DNA of 49,601 nucleotides from an uncultured Flavobacteriia bacterium (GTDB lineage Bacteria > Bacteroidota > Bacteroidia > Flavobacteriales_D > Crocinitomicaceae). Below, piece by piece: positions 24,724 through 33,541 of the stretch; within the stretch, counting starts at the first letter, position 1, and every line of letters begins with the position of its first letter. The notes beneath the pieces are model-generated. The model saw only the letters and a list, made by a program, of their open reading frames with translations, did no database searches and was not told the origin of the DNA. The translations under genes and the position numbers were made by a program. The stretch is taken from positions 1 to 49,601 of the forward strand of contig CALJTX010000018.1 of NCBI GenBank assembly GCA_937975705.1, given 5' to 3'.

Positions 24724-26052
24724 ATGCTCGCGCTCAATTACAAGACGATTTTAAGCGTGGCTTTGCCCATGATGGTGACCGGTTTTATCCAATCGATTGT
24801 ATTGCTCACCGATGCCTCGCTCATTGCGCGGTATTCTACCGAAGCATTTGATGCAGTAGGCAACGCGGGCCTCATGTATGTCACTTTATTTATGTGTTTG
24901 GCCGGAATGGCCGATGGCGCACAAATCATTATTGCCAGACGAATTGGCCAGCAGAAACCAGAGCTCATCGGTCAGGTTTTTGGCAGTACCGTTTGGGTTT
25001 TGTGCACCTTGGCGCTTGCCTTATTTGGGCTGCTGTATTTTGTAATGCCATCTCTTGTACAAGCCTATTCAGAACAGGGCGAAATTGCAAGACTGCAAGG
25101 CATTTACCTCGAACAACGCAGTTTTTCATTGTTCTTTGCCATGATCACGCTTTCTATTCAGGCTTTCTTTTTGGCCGAAGGAAAATCATGGGTTGTGCTC
25201 ATTACCTCTTTACTCACCGCAAGTTCCAACGCCATTTTGGCCTATGCCCTCATTTTTGGACATTATGGTTTGCCCCAAATGGGCATCAAAGGGGCGGCCT
25301 TAGCCTCAACGATCGCCGATGGAATTGGCATGGCGAGCATGCTTTGTTTCTTATTCTTTTCCAAGGAGCAGAAAAAATACCAATTACTTGCTTACTTCAA
25401 GGTTGACTTGACCTCGATCAAAGAACTGCTCAAAGTGGGTAGCCCGCTGATGTTACAAGGCTTCTCTGCTTTGGCCACCTGGACCCTATTCTTTACATGG
25501 CTCGAACAAAAAGGCACTTTTGACCTCACGGTTTCTCAGAATATCCGCTCTATTTACTTCTTGGCTTTTGTACCAATCTGGGGATTTGCAGGCACCACCA
25601 AAACGTATATTTCTCAATACTTAGGCGCCAAAAAAACAGCGCAAATTCCGCAAATACAAAGAAAAATACAGTTGCTAACGGTGGGTTTTATGCTCATTAC
25701 TTTTCATGGCGCCTTGCTCTACCCTGAAGCCATGATCAGAATGGTGAATCCGGCAGAAGCGTATGTGGCTAAAAGTGCAGAAATCCTGAAGCTTATCGCC
25801 GTTTCTATTCTGCTATTTGGCTTTATATCAGTTTATTTTCAGACCATTCATGGCAGTGGCAACACCTTACACTCTATGCTTATTGAATTTTTTACAGTAG
25901 GTATTTACAGTATCTTTTGTTATTTATTTATCAAGGTCTGGGCACTAGATGTTTATTGGATCTGGACAGTTGAGTATATTTATTTTGGCATTTTAGGTTT
26001 GGTTTCAATAACCTATCTACGCAAGTATAATTGGCAAAACAAACAAGTATGA
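24724..26052 (+). CDS. MATE family multidrug efflux transporter
   Basis: The 442-residue integral membrane protein has about 12 hydrophobic segments arranged in two halves, and the N-terminal half contains the conserved ALPMMVTGFIQSIVLLTD and GLMYVTLFMCLAGMADG stretches typical of MATE exporters. MATE proteins expel cationic drugs or metabolites in exchange for Na+ or H+; the substrate is not deducible. It starts immediately after the rlmI stop and overlaps fmt by 4 nt (ATGA), forming rlmI-MATE-fmt. Confidence 0.9.
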   Translation: MLALNYKTILSVALPMMVTGFIQSIVLLTDASLIARYSTEAFDAVGNAGLMYVTLFMCLAGMADGAQIIIARRIGQQKPELIGQVFGSTVWVLCTLALALFGLLYFVMPSLVQAYSEQGEIARLQGIYLEQRSFSLFFAMITLSIQAFFLAEGKSWVVLITSLLTASSNAILAYALIFGHYGLPQMGIKGAALASTIADGIGMASMLCFLFFSKEQKKYQLLAYFKVDLTSIKELLKVGSPLMLQGFSALATWTLFFTWLEQKGTFDLTVSQNIRSIYFLAFVPIWGFAGTTKTYISQYLGAKKTAQIPQIQRKIQLLTVGFMLITFHGALLYPEAMIRMVNPAEAYVAKSAEILKLIAVSILLFGFISVYFQTIHGSGNTLHSMLIEFFTVGIYSIFCYLFIKVWALDVYWIWTVEYIYFGILGLVSITYLRKYNWQNKQV

Positions 26053-27002
26053 GTGCAGCATTACGCATCGTTTTTATGGGGACACCCGCATTTGCAGCGC
26101 ACATTTTAGACGCGCTGCACCAAAGTCAGCACCAAATAGTGGGTGTTGTTACTGTTGCCGATAAACCTGCGGGCAGAGGTCAGCTTATGCACCAAAGCGC
26201 CGTTAAAACTTACGCGCTTGAACACCAACTACCTCTATTACAACCCGACAAACTCCGCAACAACGACTTTCTTGAGGCGTTGCAAAATTGGCAGGCAGAC
26301 GTATTCGTGGTGGTGGCATTCAGAATGTTGCCAGATGTGGTTTGGAAGCTCCCGCGCCTCGGTACATTTAACCTGCATGCCTCTTTATTGCCTGCATATC
26401 GAGGGGCTGCACCGATCAATTGGGCGCTCATCAATGGCGACACCGAAAGTGGCGTAACCACCTTCATGATCAACGAAGAAATCGATGCTGGTAGCATTCT
26501 CAAGCAAGCTAAAGTTGAGCTCACTCCTAACATGACGGCAGGGATTTTACACGACCTCCTACAAGAGGTTGGCGCAACGCTCACATGCCAAACTTGTGAT
26601 GAATTGGCCTTGGGTCAAATTGTACCAAAAGCGCAAACACCCTTAGCTGGTAAGCGCGCGCTTGCACCCAAACTTTTTAAAGAAAATACGAAAATTGATT
26701 GGTCTCTGAATGCACAAGAAATATACAATCTTGTTCGAGGTCTAGACCCCTACCCTGCTGCGTGGTGCCAACTTTGGTCTGTACAAAAAGAGGCCTGGAT
26801 ACAGTTCAAGATTTTCAGTGCCTCAGTAGCAGACACGGCATGCACACGCCTAGATGGGCCACAAGCGCACAAAGAAGGCGTTTTGTTCCCTTGCGGACAA
26901 CATACAACTTTATTGGTAAAGGAAATTCAGATGGAAGGCAAAAAGCGCATGGATGCCAAAGCTTTTATGGCGGGTAATGACCTCTTGCAATTCCGTTACT
27001 GA
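26049..27002 (+). CDS. fmt: Methionyl-tRNA formyltransferase
   Basis: Fmt formylates initiator Met-tRNA using 10-formyl-tetrahydrofolate. The 317-residue product begins RIVFMGTPAFAAHILDAL and has the active-site block FNLHASLLPAYRGAAPINWAL near 108-128 (Asn, His and the following Asp of the catalytic triad) and VTTFMINEEIDAGSIL. The ATG at 26049 overlaps the MATE stop; an earlier TTG at 26031 is less likely. Its stop overlaps the convergent gene by 7 nt. Confidence 0.96.
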   Translation: MSAALRIVFMGTPAFAAHILDALHQSQHQIVGVVTVADKPAGRGQLMHQSAVKTYALEHQLPLLQPDKLRNNDFLEALQNWQADVFVVVAFRMLPDVVWKLPRLGTFNLHASLLPAYRGAAPINWALINGDTESGVTTFMINEEIDAGSILKQAKVELTPNMTAGILHDLLQEVGATLTCQTCDELALGQIVPKAQTPLAGKRALAPKLFKENTKIDWSLNAQEIYNLVRGLDPYPAAWCQLWSVQKEAWIQFKIFSASVADTACTRLDGPQAHKEGVLFPCGQHTTLLVKEIQMEGKKRMDAKAFMAGNDLLQFRY

Positions 27003-28153
27003 GGAATGTTAAAAGACACACCAAAACGCATTGGGTAAACTCCTGCGGTAGTGCCTTCTTTAAACATGCTAAGGATGGCATAATTGGCAAAAAGCCCAAA
27101 ATGTCCGTATCCGATGCGCACGGTAGCATCTAGCATCCAGGTATTGAGATTGAACTTCGATTTTGTTTTGTTGTCGAAATCATTGCCATTGGCATAAGTA
27201 CCCGTAAAACGCTGATGGCTGTACATGCGCACCCCCCCAATGACACCTGCATTGACGTAGAAAATATTTTTGTAAGGTTGGTCTTGTCCTGCGGTCAATT
27301 CTAATAGCAAGGGAACAGTGAAGTAAGCGGAATAAAGTGTATTGCGTTTATAGACCTGGTTGTTGTCTATTACAGCAAATACAGTGTCTGCGTTGTGCGC
27401 AAGTACGTAAGAAGAGGTGAGTTCTGTGGTGCCAAAATTAAAGCCATAACCCGTCGTGAGCCCCAATACATCACTGATTAAATTGAACTTGTACTGAAAG
27501 GTATTGAGGTTGAATAAGATACTCTTTGAAAGGTTATTTTCCCAATATGGGGTGGTGGCAAAGGTGGTGGTTGGATCTAGGAAACCAGAGGTGTTGAGTT
27601 GAAAACCTAACTCAAAACCAGCCCAATGGCCTTTTCTGCTCATTGAACCTTCTTCAAATGAGAAATCACCTTCCATGTCTAGGTCCAGGTCAAAGAGAAT
27701 TTGCAGGCGGTAGTTCGAGACAATTGGCATTCCGTTTTCATCAGAAGCTGGGATCCAATTTGGCATGTTGCGCACAATTTCAAGTGCAGCACTATCTAGT
27801 AAAGCGTCGTAACCCATCTCGATGATCGGATGGACAATTTTGCCATCAGTAGCTACTTCAAAAGCGACATATACGGACTCTCCCCACGGGAAGGTTTCGT
27901 TGGTGTCTGCATAAATGAATTGTTCTACCGCATTCTTAACGTACAAATCAAGAGAGTCTTGACCGCCAGGAAACTGTGGTGTGCTGCGGCTTTCTGCAAT
28001 ATCTGGCATTCCCCATACTTCTACTGGTGCTGCAATAACTTCTTCTACGACAATAGTGGTATCAATTTTTTCTACCAGTTGTGGTTTTTCTAGAACTTGT
28101 GCCTGAGCAGATAAACCAAACAGCGCAATGCATGCAGCGAAGATATTTTTCAT
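26996..28153 (-). CDS. Secreted TonB C-terminal-like domain fused to an outer-membrane beta-barrel
   Basis: The 385-residue product has a signal peptide (1-19, Ala-Gln-Ala-Gln). Residues about 55-155 match the Bacteroidota TonB C-terminal domain: PQFPGG (59-64), an aromatic-rich helix, VYVAFEVATDGKIVHPII, LDSAALEIVRNMPNWIPA, then NGMPIV and a final beta-strand. Normal TonB has an N-terminal inner-membrane anchor and a Pro-rich spacer; both are missing. Residues about 165-385 instead alternate aromatic and polar strands ending in Phe-Gly-Val-Ser-Phe-Asn, as in outer-membrane barrel proteins. It lies 27 nt after the TonB-dependent receptor gene and may share its transcript, but it also has a TATCTTTG element. 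The role is unknown; interaction with a TonB box is one possibility. Confidence 0.72.
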   Translation of the reverse strand: MKNIFAACIALFGLSAQAQVLEKPQLVEKIDTTIVVEEVIAAPVEVWGMPDIAESRSTPQFPGGQDSLDLYVKNAVEQFIYADTNETFPWGESVYVAFEVATDGKIVHPIIEMGYDALLDSAALEIVRNMPNWIPASDENGMPIVSNYRLQILFDLDLDMEGDFSFEEGSMSRKGHWAGFELGFQLNTSGFLDPTTTFATTPYWENNLSKSILFNLNTFQYKFNLISDVLGLTTGYGFNFGTTELTSSYVLAHNADTVFAVIDNNQVYKRNTLYSAYFTVPLLLELTAGQDQPYKNIFYVNAGVIGGVRMYSHQRFTGTYANGNDFDNKTKSKFNLNTWMLDATVRIGYGHFGLFANYAILSMFKEGTTAGVYPMRFGVSFNIPQ

Positions 28154-28155
28154 GA

Positions 28156-28175
28156 GGAGAATTTCTCCAAAGATA
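28156..28175 (-). promoter_or_regulatory. -7 element and palindrome before the TonB-C/barrel gene
   Basis: TATCTTTG on the minus strand (28168-28175) matches TAnnTTTG, 14 nt before the ATG. It abuts the perfect inverted repeat GGAGAA-T-TTCTCC (28156-28168), which covers the predicted transcription start and includes a GGAG that could act as ribosome-binding site. Confidence 0.5.
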
Positions 28176-28180
28176 GAAAA

Positions 28181-30433
28181 TTAAAACTGGATGTTCATTT
28201 TCAATAAGAAATGTCGGCCTGCCTGCGGGTAGTAGAAATTTTCAGTAGTCGTCTGACCACCATACTGATAGCTAAAAGTATAACCGTTATTGGCGTAAAG
28301 GGCATTTAGGAGGTTGTTGACCAAAAAGCCAATTTCCATTTGCTTGGCGAAGTTTTGCTTGATTTTATAACTGCAAATGAAATTGGTAAAGGTAAAAGGG
28401 TCTAAGCTTCTGGCCACATTGGAGGTGTTGTCTAAAAATTGACGCGCTACATACTTACTTTGGATGCCTATGGACAATGCTTTGATCGGACTGTATTGCA
28501 AGCCAAGCGTTTGAATAAAGTTCGGCGAAAAAGCTAAATCAGTTGTGCCATGTTGAATTTGTACTTGGGTATAGTAGGGATCCACATCGAGATAAACATC
28601 TACATATTCTACAAAATTGATGATCTTATTCTGACTAAGCGTTGTAGCACTTTGAAGACGCAGCTTTTCATTCACTTGGTAAGCCATTTCTAGTTCGAGA
28701 CCTGCGCGGTAACTGCGGTCTACATTGGTGCGGGTGTAGCCTCCTACGTCATTGATTTGCCCGGTGAGCACCAATTGATTGTGGTAATACATCCAAAAAA
28801 TATTGGCCTGTGCATTGAATTTTTTGAACTGCAAACGATACGCTAGTTCTGTATCGAACATGCGTTCTGGAGTTGGTCTATTTTCAGGAGTGCTTTCTCG
28901 GAAATCTCTGCGTATAGGTTCCCTGTTGGCAATTCCAAAAGATCCAAAAACTTGATGAGACCCCATCTCCTTGGCAAAAGCAACCTTTGGATTGAAGAAA
29001 TGATAGTTGACTTGCTGAGTGACATCTGCCAAATTGCCACTGACCTGATCCACGCCTAAAAATTGATACGCAATGCCGCGGTATTGGAGGTCTAGTGTAA
29101 GATCCAAGCCATTGCGCGCATAATTGGTCTTGAGATAGGTACTGAGTTCTGTTTTGAGCGCGTCATTTTGATAATAGCGGTCGTAAATTTGACTATTTGA
29201 GGCATATTCCGCCCAGATCAATTCACCAAAATGCAAACCTGCATAGCGGTTCGCTGCACCTCCAAGTGTAAATTTCAAATGAGGTTTCAATTGGTAATTA
29301 AGACCATAAACCATTCCGACAAAATGATTTTTTAGCCATCTTCTTCTGATCAGGTCTGAAGTAAGAATCGAATCTGAACCCACCACTACAGGAGCGAGTC
29401 CGTAATCAGAAAGTGCATCTTGGTTTCTGAATTCTTCATAGTAACCTCGTCCATAGGTATAATGACCCGCCAAATTGAGTTCGAGTTTGGATGAAAACCG
29501 ATGGATAAAATGGAGCTGGTAATTGTCTTGTTTGTAGTTATCGACCTGATTGGCATAGGTGTAAAAGTTATAGGTGCGCCCCGACTCCAATAAGTTTTGG
29601 GTTTCGGCAGCGCTAAGGCCATTGCGTGCGGCGTAATCAAGCATGCCAAGCGAGTCACCACGATAACGACTTTCTGGCGTACCATACCAAGCCTGATAAG
29701 TGCGCTCAGCGCCAGTTAAGACTACCGCTTTCCAAACAGATTTTTTGCTAAGGTAGGTGGCAGTGAGGCCCATGGAACGCAAATCAGAAGTGGCGCGATC
29801 AAGGTAGCCATCGGAGCGCACTTCTGAAAGTCGGGCTTCTAAAGAAAAACGCTCATTCAGTAAACCTGTACCTGCCTGTAGCGTACCCCTGAGTGTACCG
29901 AAAGAACCCCCCGAGAGATCCATGCGGGCAAATGGCTGCGTTTTGAGGTCATTGGTTTTGATGTTGACACTTGCGCCAAAAGCTGCAGCGCCGTTGGTAG
30001 AAGAACCTACGCCGCGCTGCACCTGCATGTTTTCTACTGAACCAACTAAATCAGGCATATTGACCCAATATACATCGTGAGACTCTGGGTCATTGACCGG
30101 CACGCCGTTAATGGTTACATTGATGCGACTGGCATCAACACCACGAATGCGCAAGCTGCTGTAACCTATTCCCGCGCCAGCATCGCTGGTTGTCACGACG
30201 GAAGGCGTAAACTCGAGGAGCGTTGGCATGTCTTGGCCAAAATTCTTGACCTGTAGTTCTTTTTTGGTGACGGTAACGTTGTTGGGCGCATCTTTGGCGC
30301 GCAAGCCAGAAACGACAATACCTTCAATTTCTTGAATGCGTCGAATGGAATCACCAATAACTTGATTTTCGTTCTGTTGGGCATAAACAACATGACCAAA
30401 TAAGGAAATAAATAGTAAAAATCTTGTTTTCAT
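28181..30433 (-). CDS. TonB-dependent outer-membrane receptor, TPP-riboswitch controlled (probable thiamine uptake)
   Basis: The 750-residue product has a signal peptide (1-18, ending Val-Tyr-Ala-Gln) and no N-terminal carboxypeptidase-like domain. The plug domain (about 45-160) includes GYSSLRIRGVDASRINVTINGVPVND in two adjoining pieces and SVENMQVQRGVGSSTNGAAAFG. The rest is a 22-strand barrel ending in an aromatic Phe, as is needed for outer-membrane insertion. It was selected as a thiamine-type receptor because a TPP riboswitch lies directly upstream; the sequence alone does not identify a substrate. No other thiamine gene is in the window. The TonB-C/barrel gene follows after 27 nt. Confidence 0.9.
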   Translation of the reverse strand: MKTRFLLFISLFGHVVYAQQNENQVIGDSIRRIQEIEGIVVSGLRAKDAPNNVTVTKKELQVKNFGQDMPTLLEFTPSVVTTSDAGAGIGYSSLRIRGVDASRINVTINGVPVNDPESHDVYWVNMPDLVGSVENMQVQRGVGSSTNGAAAFGASVNIKTNDLKTQPFARMDLSGGSFGTLRGTLQAGTGLLNERFSLEARLSEVRSDGYLDRATSDLRSMGLTATYLSKKSVWKAVVLTGAERTYQAWYGTPESRYRGDSLGMLDYAARNGLSAAETQNLLESGRTYNFYTYANQVDNYKQDNYQLHFIHRFSSKLELNLAGHYTYGRGYYEEFRNQDALSDYGLAPVVVGSDSILTSDLIRRRWLKNHFVGMVYGLNYQLKPHLKFTLGGAANRYAGLHFGELIWAEYASNSQIYDRYYQNDALKTELSTYLKTNYARNGLDLTLDLQYRGIAYQFLGVDQVSGNLADVTQQVNYHFFNPKVAFAKEMGSHQVFGSFGIANREPIRRDFRESTPENRPTPERMFDTELAYRLQFKKFNAQANIFWMYYHNQLVLTGQINDVGGYTRTNVDRSYRAGLELEMAYQVNEKLRLQSATTLSQNKIINFVEYVDVYLDVDPYYTQVQIQHGTTDLAFSPNFIQTLGLQYSPIKALSIGIQSKYVARQFLDNTSNVARSLDPFTFTNFICSYKIKQNFAKQMEIGFLVNNLLNALYANNGYTFSYQYGGQTTTENFYYPQAGRHFLLKMNIQF

Positions 30434-30455
30434 TTTCTAAAAAATTAAACAAGAA

Positions 30456-30570
30456 TAAGGGGCTCTTCTTGACAGTTTTGTAAGTTAAGCGCGTCATCTT
30501 CCCTTCGCTGGCATTATCCAAATCAGGTTCAATGGGTATGTTCTCAGCCTTGCGGCACCCCTTAGAGACG
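30456..30570 (-). promoter_or_regulatory. TPP (THI-box) riboswitch with a possible anti-P2 expression platform
   Basis: On the minus strand the aptamer (30570-30491) has the THI-box landmarks in order: GGGGTGC, CTGAGAA, ACCC, GAACCTGAT, a GGATAATGCCAGC segment and GAAGGGAA. It lies 57 nt upstream of the receptor ATG. Downstream, GCCCCTTA (minus strand, 30463-30456) is complementary to TAAGGGGT in the 5' P2 strand (30564-30557): seven Watson-Crick pairs plus one G-U. Pairing would disrupt the aptamer, so it could be the switching helix. TPP would be expected to lower receptor expression. Confidence 0.93.
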
Positions 30571-30699
30571 GTGTAAAATTAACACAAACTGCGATGAGGC
30601 ATTCAGAATGGATATAATTTATTTTTAAGCAGCATATAAATACGCATAGATACTTGGATAATTAGTTCATTTTTTGTACTTTAACCATTCAATTTTGAC

Positions 30700-31608
30700 A
30701 TGAACATACCATCTTTACTACAAAAACCTCAACTCACGCAAGTAGCTTCACTCAAAACCCTGATCGAGAACCGCACCATCTTCAACCTCAATCATTGCGA
30801 ACTGAACTTATTTGAAACGTATCAGCATGCTGAAAAAGTTGCCTTGACTTTTAAAGACGTCGTACTCACCTCAATGCTCAGAGGTAAAAAAGTGATGCAC
30901 CTCTACAACGACGATCCATTTGATTATCTACCTGGCGAAACCGTTATTCTTCCTCAGAGTACAGAAATGAAAATCGATTTTCCAGAGGCTTCGCTCACAG
31001 ACCCCACCCAGTGTTTGGCTTTAGAGATAGACCGCAGCAAAATCGAGCAACTTATTGCGCTGCTTAATGAACGCTACCCCAAAGAAGACCAAAGCCCGTG
31101 GATGCTCAATTTTGAACAGTACTTTCTGATGAACAACGATGCGGTAGCTGCAACACTGAACAAAATGATGCAAGTTTGCATGAGCGGCGAGCGCAACAAG
31201 GATATTTTAGCTGACCTCAGTTTACAAGAGTTGGTGATCCACCTTATTCAGCTTCAAAAAATGAATGAATTGGATCAGGCTCCACGTGCAAATGGCATTT
31301 TACCACACCTGCTTCACTACATCAGAGAGCATCTGCAAGAGAAAATCAACCTCAAAAATCTTAGTGAAATCGCCTGCATGAGCGGCTCAACTTTTTATAG
31401 ATACGTGAAAAAAACCACGGGTCTCAGTCCGCAAGAACTGATCCTAAGGGAGCGCATCAAACATGCCAAAAATTTATTGGGAAAAACAGATTTATTGATT
31501 ACCGAGGTGGCCTTCGATGCAGGATTTGAAGATCCAAATTACTTTACCCGTGCTTTTAAAAAAGCCGAAGGGCTCACTCCTAAACAATACCAACAAAAAG
31601 TAAATTAG
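30700..31608 (+). CDS. AraC-family transcriptional regulator
   Basis: The 302-residue product has an N-terminal ligand-sensing region (about 20-190) that resembles the AraC_N type, and a C-terminal AraC double helix-turn-helix (about 205-300). The latter contains INLKNLSEIACMSGSTFYRYVKK and the second helix pair ITEVAFDAGFEDPNYFTRAFKK followed by LTPKQY. The neighbouring DUF779 and aldehyde dehydrogenase genes make it the likely regulator of aldehyde oxidation. A 21-bp-spaced direct repeat upstream of the dehydrogenase is a plausible binding site. Its stop overlaps the stop of DUF779 by 4 nt. The 129 nt between the riboswitch and its ATG contain no convincing promoter match. Confidence 0.9.
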   Translation: MNIPSLLQKPQLTQVASLKTLIENRTIFNLNHCELNLFETYQHAEKVALTFKDVVLTSMLRGKKVMHLYNDDPFDYLPGETVILPQSTEMKIDFPEASLTDPTQCLALEIDRSKIEQLIALLNERYPKEDQSPWMLNFEQYFLMNNDAVAATLNKMMQVCMSGERNKDILADLSLQELVIHLIQLQKMNELDQAPRANGILPHLLHYIREHLQEKINLKNLSEIACMSGSTFYRYVKKTTGLSPQELILRERIKHAKNLLGKTDLLITEVAFDAGFEDPNYFTRAFKKAEGLTPKQYQQKVN

Positions 31609-31979
31609 TCTGCTTTATAGCGCAAAGATTCAAGTTGGGGTAACTCTTCTGCCGTAAACAAGCGCGAGTGCACAATAAAGCGCAGACCCAAAGGAATTTC
31701 TAAGGAAAAACTTGAGCCACGACCTTCAACGACGTCGATATTCAATTGGGTGTGTTTCCAATATTCAAATTGATCTTGGCTCATCCAGAACTCGGCGCCA
31801 GCTATAACGCCGAGGCAAACATCCGAAGAACCAATATAAAATTCGCCGGCTTCAAAACACATAGGTTGAGAGCCATCGCAACAGCCTCCAGACTGATGAA
31901 ACATGAGCGGGCCGTGTGCCGCTTTTAAAAGTTCAACTACTTCGAGAGCTTTATCGGTAAATAGAACGCGTTTGATCAT
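31605..31979 (-). CDS. DUF779 protein
   Basis: The 124-residue cytoplasmic protein carries the family core His-Gln-Ser-Gly-Gly-Cys-Cys-Asp-Gly-Ser near 30 and a further Cys after it, suggesting metal or redox chemistry, followed by the FWMSQDQFEYWKHTQL segment. DUF779 genes are typically next to acetaldehyde dehydrogenases and AraC regulators, as here. The ATG at 31979 is chosen because a longer frame would run through the upstream terminator. A TATCTTTA sequence 4 nt before the ATG could be a weak promoter independent of the dehydrogenase. Confidence 0.88.
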   Translation of the reverse strand: MIKRVLFTDKALEVVELLKAAHGPLMFHQSGGCCDGSQPMCFEAGEFYIGSSDVCLGVIAGAEFWMSQDQFEYWKHTQLNIDVVEGRGSSFSLEIPLGLRFIVHSRLFTAEELPQLESLRYKAD

Positions 31980-31987
31980 GCCTAAAG

Positions 31988-32014
31988 ATAAAAAAACCCG
32001 GCCGAAGCCGGGTT
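31988..32014 (-). terminator. Rho-independent terminator after the aldehyde dehydrogenase gene
   Basis: Minus-strand AACCCGGC / GCCGGGTT around a TTCG tetraloop is followed by seven T residues. It lies between the dehydrogenase stop and the DUF779 start, so co-transcription would need read-through. Confidence 0.9.
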
Positions 32015-32034
32015 CATTTGAAACCATTTATTAC

Positions 32035-33540
32035 TTAGAAAAAACCTAGTTTTTGCTTGCTATAAGAAACAAGCATATTTTTGGTTTGGCGGTAATGTGC
32101 GAGCATCATTTTGTGTGTTTCGCGGCCGAAACCAGACTTTTTGTATCCGCCAAATGGTGCATGTGCAGGATAAGCATGGTAGCAGTTTACCCATACACGA
32201 CCCGCTTGAATTGCACGAGGAACCGTATATAATTCATGTGCATCGCGCGTCCAGACACCAGCACCTAAGCCATAAAGTGTGTCGTTGGCAATTTCGAGTG
32301 CTTCTTCAGTTGTTTTGAAGGTTGTCACGCAAGTAACTGGCCCGAAAATTTCCTCTTGGAAAATGCGCATTTTGTTGTGTCCTTTGAAAATAGTTGGCTT
32401 GATAAAAAAACCATTGTTGAGTTCTCCACCCAACTGATTGGCCTCGCCACCGCAAAGTACTTCTGCACCTTCTTCGCGTCCAATTTTAAGGTAAGATTGA
32501 ATTTTTTCGTATTGGTCATTAGAAGCTTGGGCGCCCATCATGGTACTGCCATCTAACGGGTGTCCGCAAACAATTGCATTTGTTCTGGCAATTACGCGCT
32601 CCATGAATTTGTCGTAGATAGACTCGTGAACCAAAATACGCGACGGACACGTACATACTTCACCTTGGTTGAGCGCGAACATCACTGCACCTTCAACAGC
32701 TTTGTCGAAGAAATCGTCGTCGTGGTCTGCAACTGATGGGAAGAAAATATTTGGTGATTTGCCACCAAGCTCCATGGTGACCGGAATGAGGTTCTCAGAA
32801 GCATACTGCATGATCAAACGTCCAGTAGTGGTTTCACCTGTAAAGGCTACTTTATTGATGCGTGGAGAGGTAGCCAAAGGTTTTCCTGCCTCTGGTCCAA
32901 AACCAGTAACAACATTTAACACACCTGCAGGCAATACATCTTGGATCAATTCCATCAATACCATAATCGAAGTTGGGGTTTGCTCAGCTGGCTTTACAAT
33001 CACACAGTTGCCTGCAGCCAAAGCTGGAGCAATTTTCCATGTAGCCATTAAAAGAGGGAAATTCCAAGGAATGATCTGCCCAACTACACCAATTGGTTCG
33101 TGTACAACAATACTGACCGTTGTTTCATCGTGCTCAGAAATAGCGCCTTCTTCTGCACGGATAACACCAGCAAAATATCGGAAGTGATCAATACATAAAG
33201 GTAAATCAGCAGCACGCGTCTCACGAATTGCCTTTCCGTTGTCGATGGTTTCTACGGTAGCCAAAAGCTCTAGATTCGCCTCCATGATGTCGGCAATTTT
33301 AAGGAGTAGGTTGCTGCGGGTTGCAACAGAGGTTTTGGACCAAGTTGGGAATGCGGCATGTGCAGCGTCTAGTGCAAGATCGATGTCTTCTTTACTTGAA
33401 CGTGCTGCTTGGGTAAATACCTGGCCGTCAATAGGTGAACTGTTGTCGAAATAAACGCCATTGACTGGGTCAACAAACTTACCGCCAATGAAATTGCCAT
33501 ACTTGGCCTTAAATGTTGGTTTTTGTGCTAGATTACTCAT
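32035..33540 (-). CDS. NAD-dependent (acet)aldehyde dehydrogenase
   Basis: The 501-residue enzyme of the ALDH superfamily oxidises aldehydes to acids. Visible motifs are IIPWNFPLLMATWKIAPALA near 155, VTMELGGKSPNIFF near 255 (catalytic Glu), and GEVCTCPSR near 295 with the catalytic Cys, plus EIFGPVTCV near 395. It resembles the ExaC/AcoD acetaldehyde dehydrogenases that associate with DUF779. The ATG at 33540 is used; an earlier frame start at 33591 would cross the putative regulatory sites. Confidence 0.95.
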   Translation of the reverse strand: MSNLAQKPTFKAKYGNFIGGKFVDPVNGVYFDNSSPIDGQVFTQAARSSKEDIDLALDAAHAAFPTWSKTSVATRSNLLLKIADIMEANLELLATVETIDNGKAIRETRAADLPLCIDHFRYFAGVIRAEEGAISEHDETTVSIVVHEPIGVVGQIIPWNFPLLMATWKIAPALAAGNCVIVKPAEQTPTSIMVLMELIQDVLPAGVLNVVTGFGPEAGKPLATSPRINKVAFTGETTTGRLIMQYASENLIPVTMELGGKSPNIFFPSVADHDDDFFDKAVEGAVMFALNQGEVCTCPSRILVHESIYDKFMERVIARTNAIVCGHPLDGSTMMGAQASNDQYEKIQSYLKIGREEGAEVLCGGEANQLGGELNNGFFIKPTIFKGHNKMRIFQEEIFGPVTCVTTFKTTEEALEIANDTLYGLGAGVWTRDAHELYTVPRAIQAGRVWVNCYHAYPAHAPFGGYKKSGFGRETHKMMLAHYRQTKNMLVSYSKQKLGFF

Positions 33541-33541
33541 A

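Noticed and set aside
30571..30699. Possible small gene or tRNA between the riboswitch and the AraC gene
   Set aside because: No cloverleaf or open frame with a start signal; only A/T-rich leader sequence.
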